From JBFWWW01 sp050245975 (GTDB lineage: Bacteria > Pseudomonadota > Alphaproteobacteria > Rhizobiales > Hyphomicrobiaceae), in contig JBFWWW010000129.1 of assembly GCA_050245975.1 (NCBI GenBank), positions 1 to 11,458 of the forward strand: 11,458 nucleotides of DNA, read 5' to 3'. Below are positions 7,149-11,458 of this stretch, in pieces. Position 1 is the stretch's first letter, and every line of letters begins with the position of its first letter. Below the pieces are notes generated by a model. The model did not search any database. It saw nothing but the letters and a program-made list of their open reading frames with translations, and had not been told where the DNA came from. The position numbers and the translations under genes were made by a program.

Positions 7149-7857
7149 GAAGGACCGCAGAGCAAAATCGCAGGCTGGAAGCCTCACCGCTTCCTTCGCC
7201 TTGCCGGGCGAGGATCGGCCTCTGTCGAAGGCCGTTGCCGCCGTCATCGCGGCGATGGAGGCCGACATCATCGCCGGGCGCATCCTTCCCGGGAACCGGC
7301 TGATCGAAGACCACCTGATGGCCGACTACGCCGCCAAGCGGCACGTCGTGCGCGCCGCGCTGGAAGAGCTTGAACGCCTCGGCGTCGTTCTGAAACGGCG
7401 TCACGTCGGCGCGGAACTCAAGCGCTACGAGCACGACGAGATCGTCAACCTCTACGGCATGCGCGAAATCCTGCACCGCGCCGCCATCCGCGGTATCAAG
7501 GCCAGATCGGCCGATGACATCGCGGGCGTCGAGCGCTGGTTGCGCATCCACGCCGAGGCGGCCGCTTCCGGCGACCTCGTCGAGGTGCACCGCACGAACA
7601 TGATGTTCCACAATGCGCTGTTCGAGCTGTGCCGCAATCCATTCCTGACCTTCGCGATCCGGCATCACGACTGGCTGAGCTTTCCCATCCGGGCCTACGG
7701 CGTCTCGGATGTCGCCGCCCTGCAGCGCGCATGCCGCGAGCACAAGAAAATGCTCGAATGCCTGCGCAAGGGCGATCTCGAAACACTCGAAGAGCTGGCG
7801 GTGGCGCACATGGCACCGGCGCGGCAGATCTACGAGCGCAAATTCGTGCGGCAATAG
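7147..7857 (+). CDS. GntR-family transcriptional regulator, FCD subfamily
   Basis: This 236-residue protein has an N-terminal winged helix-turn-helix at about 28-92, with the GntR hallmark IIAGRILPGNRLIEDHLMADY, then VVRAALEELERLG and a wing RRHVGAEL. An all-helical FCD effector domain follows from about 97 to 230. FCD domains normally hold a metal through an Asp and three His. H155, H199 and H221 are at expected places, but the Asp position (D-x-x-F-H) reads N151. It is transcribed divergently from the aldehyde dehydrogenase operon, so it is most likely the substrate-responsive repressor of those genes, with an organic acid ligand typical of the family. An ATG at 7126 in frame would add seven residues. 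Neither start has a good ribosome site; the one at 7147 was chosen for the near-leaderless promoter geometry. Confidence 0.9.
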   Translation: MKDRRAKSQAGSLTASFALPGEDRPLSKAVAAVIAAMEADIIAGRILPGNRLIEDHLMADYAAKRHVVRAALEELERLGVVLKRRHVGAELKRYEHDEIVNLYGMREILHRAAIRGIKARSADDIAGVERWLRIHAEAAASGDLVEVHRTNMMFHNALFELCRNPFLTFAIRHHDWLSFPIRAYGVSDVAALQRACREHKKMLECLRKGDLETLEELAVAHMAPARQIYERKFVRQ

Positions 7858-7863
7858 GCCGAC

Positions 7864-8577
7864 CTAGCTTGCCATGTCGTGCAGCCACAGCGTTTCGCAT
7901 TGCGAGGCGACGCGTGCCGCGGGAAGGGTATGATCGATGCTCAGGCGCCGCATGATGTCGCGCTTGCCTTCGCCGGTGACCAGGAACACCATCGTCCGGC
8001 AGGATGCGAGCACCGGCCGCGTCAGCGACACGCGCGGCACATGAGGCGGGACGCGCGGCGGCGCGACGGCCACGGCCCAGCGGTCTTCGACGTCGATTGC
8101 GGACCCCCCGGGAAACAGCGATGCCGTATGCCCGTCGGCGCCGACACCGAGGAACACGAGATCGAACAGCGGTCGCCTCTCATCAAGCCGCGTGCCGCCG
8201 TAGAACTGCTGCAGCTCCTCGGCATAAAGCCGCGCAGCCGTCTCGGCGCTGCCGCTGCCGGTCGGAACGGGATGCAGATGATCCGCCGGCGCCCGGCTTT
8301 TCAGGAAGGCCTCGCAAACCTCGCGGAAGTTGTTCCGCGGATCGGTCGCGGGGACGACACGCTCGTCGCCCATGAACCAGTGCACGCGATCCCACGGGAT
8401 CGCCGCGGCGTAGGTGTCGGTCGCGAGCAGGTCATAGAGCGGCCGCGGCGTGCCGCCGCCGGAGAGGCAGACGGCAATCCGACCGGGGTTCGCACTCATT
8501 GCAGCGAGCAGCCGACCTGCAGCTGCCGCTGCGACGGCAGCAGGATCAGCGAGACGGATCATCCTGCAGTGCTGCAT
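7864..8577 (-). CDS. pgl: 6-Phosphogluconolactonase
   Basis: This 237-residue cytoplasmic enzyme hydrolyses 6-phosphoglucono-1,5-lactone to 6-phosphogluconate in the oxidative pentose phosphate and Entner-Doudoroff routes. It has the DevB/Pgl-family motifs in order: SGGGTPRPLY at 39-48, WFMGDERVVP at 67-76, the RNNFREV segment at 81-87 and GVGADGHTASLFP at 144-156. Length is normal for bacterial Pgl. The start at 8577 has CAGGAG (8587-8592) 9 bases upstream; a second ATG five codons later lacks a properly spaced site. It follows gnd after 20 bases in the same direction, so the two are probably co-transcribed. It ends 6 bases from the stop of the convergent GntR gene. Confidence 0.95.
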   Translation of the reverse strand: MQHCRMIRLADPAAVAAAAAGRLLAAMSANPGRIAVCLSGGGTPRPLYDLLATDTYAAAIPWDRVHWFMGDERVVPATDPRNNFREVCEAFLKSRAPADHLHPVPTGSGSAETAARLYAEELQQFYGGTRLDERRPLFDLVFLGVGADGHTASLFPGGSAIDVEDRWAVAVAPPRVPPHVPRVSLTRPVLASCRTMVFLVTGEGKRDIMRRLSIDHTLPAARVASQCETLWLHDMAS

Positions 8578-8597
8578 GCGCGCCGGCTCCTGCCGTT

Positions 8598-9608
8598 TCA
8601 CGCCTGTTTCGAGGGCGAGCCACCGCCGCGCGCCTGTTCCTTGTGCCCACCGAAGCCGGCCCGCATGGCGGACAGGATCTTCTCGGCAAACGTGTGCTGC
8701 TGGCGCGAGCGAAAGCGCGCGAACAGTGCTGCGGTGAGGACCTCGGCCGGGACCGCCTCGTCGATCGCGGCGTTGACGGTCCAGCGGCCCTCGCCGGAAT
8801 CCTCGACAAATCCCGAATAGCCGTCGAGTTGGCCATCCTGCGCCAGGGCCGATGCAGTGAGGTCGAGGAGCCAGGAGGGGATGACACTCCCGCGCCGCCA
8901 TACCTCGGCGATATCGGCCAGATCGAGCGAGAAGCGATGCTCCTGCGGCAGCGCCTCGCTCGATGCGCCGCGAAGAATGTCGAAACCCTCCGCGTAGGCC
9001 TGCATCAGCCCGTATTCGATGCCGTTGTGCACCATCTTGACGAAGTGTCCCGCGCCGACGGGCCCCGCGTGGATATAACCTTTCTCGGCGCGCGGATCGC
9101 GCCCGTCGCGGTGTGGCGTCCTCGGAATGTCCCCGCGGCCCGGCGCGAGCGCGTCGAGCATCGGATCGATGCGCTCGACGATGGCCCGGTCGCCGCCGAC
9201 CATCAGGCAGTAGCCGCGCTCGAGCCCCCATACGCCCCCGGAGGTGCCGATGTCGACGTAGTGGATTCCGCGACCGGCCGCGCGCAACGCCTTCGCGCGG
9301 CGAACGTCGTCCTGCCAGAAGGTGTTGCCGCCATCAATGATGACGTCATCGCGGGCAAGGCAGCGGCCCAGCTCCGTGACCGCGTCTTCGGTCGCCGATC
9401 CGGAAGGAAGCATGATCCAGACCGTGCGCGGCGCCTCAAGCCTGGCGACGAGGTCGGATATGCCCGAGGCGGCGGTCGCGCCCTCTGCTGCCAGTGCTGC
9501 GACAGCGGCAGCGCTGCGATCATAGACGACGGCGGAATGGCCGCTCCTCATCAGCCGCCGGGCGATGTTCGCGCCCATGCGGCCAAGTCCGATCACACCA
9601 ATTTGCAT
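8598..9608 (-). CDS. gnd: 6-Phosphogluconate dehydrogenase, decarboxylating, short YqeC/GndA type
   Basis: This 336-residue enzyme converts 6-phosphogluconate to ribulose 5-phosphate and CO2. The N-terminal Rossmann domain opens with GLGRMG at 7-12. Strand 2 ends in VVYDRS, and the Asp at 30 rather than the NRT of classical NADP enzymes suggests NAD+ use. Further family motifs are GGNTFWQDD at 93-101, YVDIGTSGGVWGLERGYCLMVGG at 117-139 (substrate site) and GHFVKMVHNGIEYG at 187-200 with catalytic-type K191 and N195. At about 330 residues it belongs to the short class, not the roughly 470-residue E. coli Gnd type. The start at 9608 has a textbook GGAGG (9614-9618) 5 bases upstream, so in-frame sequence farther upstream is not used. 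It precedes pgl in what is likely a two-gene operon; no zwf is in view. Confidence 0.94.
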   Translation of the reverse strand: MQIGVIGLGRMGANIARRLMRSGHSAVVYDRSAAAVAALAAEGATAASGISDLVARLEAPRTVWIMLPSGSATEDAVTELGRCLARDDVIIDGGNTFWQDDVRRAKALRAAGRGIHYVDIGTSGGVWGLERGYCLMVGGDRAIVERIDPMLDALAPGRGDIPRTPHRDGRDPRAEKGYIHAGPVGAGHFVKMVHNGIEYGLMQAYAEGFDILRGASSEALPQEHRFSLDLADIAEVWRRGSVIPSWLLDLTASALAQDGQLDGYSGFVEDSGEGRWTVNAAIDEAVPAEVLTAALFARFRSRQQHTFAEKILSAMRAGFGGHKEQARGGGSPSKQA

Positions 9609-9613
9609 ATCTG

Positions 9614-9618
9614 CCTCC
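9614..9618 (-). promoter_or_regulatory. Ribosome binding site of gnd
   Basis: GGAGG on the minus strand lies 5 bases before the ATG at 9608 and rules out the open extension that continues upstream in the same frame. Confidence 0.7.
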
Positions 9619-9764
9619 AGCCTGGTTTCAGGACGAACCGCTTCCCGGATAACTCCAAACAGCCCCACGACGTTGCTGCGCTACCGTGTCCTACAGGAAG
9701 GTCCCGGTACCCCGGCTCCCGATGACCGAGCCAGAAGCCTCGCATCCGCACGGGGCGATTTTCG

Positions 9765-9794
9765 TTGACTCGGTCGATCGACCGAACTTATATC
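9765..9794 (+). promoter_or_regulatory. Sigma-70-type promoter of the mddA-tetR operon
   Basis: TTGACT at 9765-9770 matches five of six bases of the -35 consensus. TATATC at 9789-9794 (18-base spacer) matches four of six of the -10 consensus; TTATAT at 9788-9793 would give a 17-base spacer. Transcription would start near 9801, giving a leader of about 50 bases to the mddA ATG. The spacer is almost exactly filled by a 16-bp palindrome, so a bound repressor would exclude RNA polymerase. It is the best -35 match noticed in the intergenic regions of this window. Confidence 0.65.
9770..9785. promoter_or_regulatory. Operator O1: perfect 16-bp palindrome within the promoter spacer
   Basis: TCGGTCGATCGACCGA is identical to its own reverse complement and lies between the -35 and -10 boxes, sharing the last base of the -35. 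An identical copy lies 35 bp downstream. Size, symmetry and placement are typical of a TetR-family operator, and a TetR gene is the second gene of this operon. Binding is inferred, but the repeat itself is certain. Confidence 0.75.
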
Positions 9795-9804
9795 CTCCCC
9801 TTCA

Positions 9805-9820
9805 TCGGTCGATCGACCGA
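9805..9820. promoter_or_regulatory. Operator O2: second identical 16-bp palindrome, just downstream of the predicted start
   Basis: This is an exact second copy of TCGGTCGATCGACCGA; the base after each copy is also A, giving 17 identical bases. It should lie at about +5 to +20 of the transcript. Centre-to-centre distance to O1 is 35 bp, about 3.3 helical turns, so two dimers would sit on different faces of the helix. In the RNA it could also fold into a short hairpin before the ribosome site. Confidence 0.75.
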
Positions 9821-9840
9821 ATTAAGCGCACTTTTGCAAC

Positions 9841-9845
9841 GGAGG
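9841..9845 (+). promoter_or_regulatory. Ribosome binding site of mddA
   Basis: GGAGG followed by 6 bases and ATG at 9852. It fixes the mddA start and shows that the in-frame TTG at 9765, which coincides with the -35 box, is not a start. Confidence 0.75.
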
Positions 9846-9851
9846 CATGCC

Positions 9852-10628
9852 ATGAGCGGCATCGCGGCGGTTCTGTACGGCGGGGCAGCTTATTTGATCT
9901 TCCTGGGCACATTTCTCTACGCCGTCGCATTCGTGGGCAACCTGCCGGTGCCCAAGACAATCGACAGCGGCGAACCGGGTGCTGTCGGAGCGGCACTCGT
10001 CATTGATATCCTGCTCCTTGGCATTTTCGCCGTTCAGCACAGTGTCATGGCGCGGCCCGTCTTCAAGCGCTGGTGGACCCGGTTCGTGCCGTCTGCCGTC
10101 GAGCGGACGACCTACGTATTGCTCGCAAGTCTGGCCCTTCTGCTGCTCTACTGGCAGTGGCGGCCGATCGTAGGGACAGTGTGGTCCGTGACCGATCCGA
10201 CTGCGACGCTCCTGCTGCAAGTGGTCTTCTGGGCAGGGTGGGGCATCGTGCTCTTGAGCACCTTCCTCATCAATCATTTCGAGCTGTTCGGCCTGCGGCA
10301 GGTCTATGCCGAGCTGCGCGCCGAGACACTGCCGCCTCCGGTGTTCAAGACCCCGCTGTTCTATAAGGTGGTGCGCCACCCCATCTATCTGGGGTTTCTC
10401 CTTGCCTTCTGGGCGACACCGACCATGACAGCAGGCCACTTGCTGTTCGCGGCCGCCACCACGGGCTACATTCTGATCGGCATCTATCTCGAAGAGCGCG
10501 ATTTGATTGCCTTGTTCGGCAACCAGTATCGACGCTATCGCGATCACGTGTCGATGCTGGTTCCGCTACCGCGCCGGAAGGCGCACGGCGCACCGACCAC
10601 GGCCGCCGGCAAACACGGGCACCAGTAG
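9852..10628 (+). CDS. mddA: Methanethiol S-methyltransferase, NnrU/isoprenylcysteine methyltransferase-like membrane enzyme
   Basis: This 258-residue integral membrane protein has five or so hydrophobic segments (about 8-28, 47-64, 87-101, 120-142 and 180-212). It carries the C-terminal signature shared by NnrU/ICMT/PEMT methyltransferases: VRHPIYLGFLLAFW at 174-187 and EERDL at 214-218, which form the S-adenosylmethionine pocket. The patterns GNLPVPKTIDSG, QHSVMARPVFKRWWTRFVP and LLSTFLINHFELFGLRQV match what I recall of the MddA family, which methylates methanethiol to dimethyl sulfide with S-adenosylmethionine, an oxygen-independent DMS route found in many soil bacteria. It is the first gene of an operon with a TetR regulator and an alpha/beta hydrolase, under a promoter carrying two palindromic operators. 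The main alternative is a related thiol or isoprenylcysteine-type methyltransferase. Confidence 0.85.
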   Translation: MSGIAAVLYGGAAYLIFLGTFLYAVAFVGNLPVPKTIDSGEPGAVGAALVIDILLLGIFAVQHSVMARPVFKRWWTRFVPSAVERTTYVLLASLALLLLYWQWRPIVGTVWSVTDPTATLLLQVVFWAGWGIVLLSTFLINHFELFGLRQVYAELRAETLPPPVFKTPLFYKVVRHPIYLGFLLAFWATPTMTAGHLLFAAATTGYILIGIYLEERDLIALFGNQYRRYRDHVSMLVPLPRRKAHGAPTTAAGKHGHQ

Positions 10629-10673
10629 CAGCATCAGCGGTCGGTGTTGGCGCAAAGAAGGAAGGTGGGTCGG

Positions 10674-11282
10674 GTGGCACTGGCAAAAAACGCAGACACG
10701 AGCATCACTCTGCTCGAAGCGGCAAAAAAGGTGCTGCGTCAAAAGGGCTATGCGGCCTTGTCGACGCGTGACGTGGCGGCAGTCGCCGGTGTCCCGCTGA
10801 GCCAGATCCACTATCACTTCGGCTCCAAGCAGGGAATGGTGCTGGCCCTGTTCGAGCACCTCAACGCTCAGCTTCTTGATCGCCAGAATGCGCTGTTCCA
10901 TCACCCGACGCTCAAGCTGTCCGAGCAATGGGAACGGGCATGCGACTACCTCGATGACGACATTGCATCGGGCTACGTGCGCGTGCTGCAAGAGCTGATT
11001 GCGGCCAGCTGGGCCGATGCGGAACTGGCGAAGATTGTCCGCACCGGCCTGCTGATCTGGTTCGACCTCCTCACGGAGCTGGCGCGCAAGGCCGAGCGCG
11101 AGCTGGGGGCAATCGGGCCCTTCTCTGCCCAGGAGGTTGCCGCGCTTGTCGGCTGCGCCTTTATCGGTGCGGAAAGCCTCTATCTGCTCGGCAGCGAGAA
11201 GAAAGGCGTGCCCGTGCGCCAGGCGCTCCGTCGCTTCGGGGATCTGATGCGGATCGCGGAAAGCGGTTCATCGGGACGGTGA
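10674..11282 (+). CDS. TetR/AcrR-family transcriptional regulator
   Basis: This 202-residue protein has the TetR N-terminal DNA-binding domain. A helix at about 11-25 (LLEAAKKVLRQKGY) leads to the helix-turn-helix TRDVAAVAGVPLSQIHYHFGSKQGMV at 31-56, with the family's Y-x-H-F-x-S-K box. The rest is an all-helical ligand-binding and dimer domain with no motif that names the ligand. The GTG at 10674 was chosen because AAGGAAGG ends 8 bases before it. GTG codons at 10665 and 10644 are in frame but sit too close to, or upstream of, that site. It lies 45 bases after mddA and just before the hydrolase gene, so it is probably transcribed from the palindrome-bearing promoter and represses itself and mddA. 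A sulfur compound or hydrolase substrate could be the inducer. Confidence 0.92.
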   Translation: MALAKNADTSITLLEAAKKVLRQKGYAALSTRDVAAVAGVPLSQIHYHFGSKQGMVLALFEHLNAQLLDRQNALFHHPTLKLSEQWERACDYLDDDIASGYVRVLQELIAASWADAELAKIVRTGLLIWFDLLTELARKAERELGAIGPFSAQEVAALVGCAFIGAESLYLLGSEKKGVPVRQALRRFGDLMRIAESGSSGR

Positions 11283-11286
11283 TTGC

Positions 11287-11458
11287 ATGCGCGCCAAGTT
11301 GCCCGCCTCTGAAGGACACGTCGAACGCGATGGCGTGAAAATACACTATGAGGTGTACGGGCAGGGCCCCGAAACGATGGTTTTCCTGCCGCCTTGGAGC
11401 ATCGTGCATTCCCGCATCTACAAGGCGCAACTGCCCTATTTCAGCGAGCGCTTCCGAT
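11287..11458 (+). CDS. Alpha/beta-fold hydrolase (partial, N-terminus only)
   Basis: Fifty-seven codons are present before the window ends. GHVERDGVKIHYEVYGQGPETMVFLPP is the standard opening of alpha/beta hydrolases: a two-strand hairpin with D-G-x-x-I-x-Y, then the strand ending at the oxyanion loop. That loop reads LPPWS instead of the common HG. PPWSIVHSRIYKAQLPYFSERFR resembles a subgroup seen with W-S-x-V-H-S-R after the first strand. The Ser-Asp-His triad lies beyond the edge and cannot be checked. It starts 4 bases after the TetR stop with GGTGA just upstream, so it belongs to the same operon. Substrate unknown; a thioester or ester that releases a thiol would suit its neighbour mddA, but this is speculation. 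Confidence 0.82.
   Translation, partial: MRAKLPASEGHVERDGVKIHYEVYGQGPETMVFLPPWSIVHSRIYKAQLPYFSERFR

Noticed and set aside
8578..9231. Open frame continuing upstream of pgl into gnd
   Set aside because: The start at 8577 has a well-spaced CAGGAG, and the upstream part is a shadow of gnd.
9609..9764. Possible small gene or RNA between gnd and the mddA promoter
   Set aside because: Short open frames here have no ribosome site or recognisable product, and no structured RNA or clear gnd promoter could be made out.
9765..9851. In-frame upstream start for mddA, adding 29 residues
   Set aside because: The TTG start would be the -35 box itself and the added residues encode the palindromes. GGAGG at 9841-9845 clearly serves the ATG at 9852.
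1..11458. Mobile elements, prophage, CRISPR array, tRNA or rRNA genes
   Set aside because: No transposase or integrase motif, no spaced direct repeats and no tRNA or rRNA sequence was seen; the only clear repeats noticed are the operator pair and the GATAA block.

Overview
The window looks like a chromosomal stretch from a high-GC alphaproteobacterium, probably Hyphomicrobiales (Rhizobiales-like). This is judged from base composition and codon use, FCD-type GntR control of a catabolic operon, a PotABCD-like importer, and a close match to the mddA/NnrU family. The genus cannot be fixed from sequence alone. It holds 12 genes, ten complete and one cut off at each end. There is no tRNA, rRNA, CRISPR array, insertion sequence or phage gene, and no convincing rho-independent terminator.

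Region 1 (1-7056, minus strand) is one compact catabolic and uptake operon. In transcription order it encodes an aldehyde dehydrogenase, an NAD-dependent epimerase/dehydratase-fold SDR, an HpcH/HpaI-family class II aldolase, a PPC/DUF296 protein, then a periplasmic solute-binding protein, an ABC ATPase, a permease and the start of a second permease. Three junctions are 4-base ATGA stop/start overlaps and the other gaps are 3-54 bases. The likely logic is import of an oxygenated organic solute, oxidation or isomerisation by the SDR, retro-aldol cleavage of a 2-keto acid to pyruvate (or a similar oxoacid) plus an aldehyde, and oxidation of that aldehyde to an acid. The substrate is unknown.

Region 2 (7057-7857) holds a divergent GntR/FCD regulator, the obvious candidate local regulator. 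Overlapping GATAA/TTATC half-sites lie on its own start codon, with a promoter that could give an almost leaderless transcript.

Region 3 (7864-9608, minus strand) is a gnd-pgl pair of the oxidative pentose phosphate pathway: a short, NAD-type 6-phosphogluconate dehydrogenase followed by 6-phosphogluconolactonase. No zwf is in the window. The pair converges on the GntR gene with only 6 bases between stops. Nothing coding was recognised at 9609-9764.

Region 4 (9765-11458, plus strand) is a second operon: a methanethiol S-methyltransferase (MddA; dimethyl sulfide formation), a TetR-family regulator and the start of an alpha/beta hydrolase. Its promoter carries two identical perfect 16-bp palindromes, one filling the -35/-10 spacer and one just downstream of the expected transcription start. 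This is a textbook arrangement for TetR repression and the clearest new regulatory hypothesis in the window.
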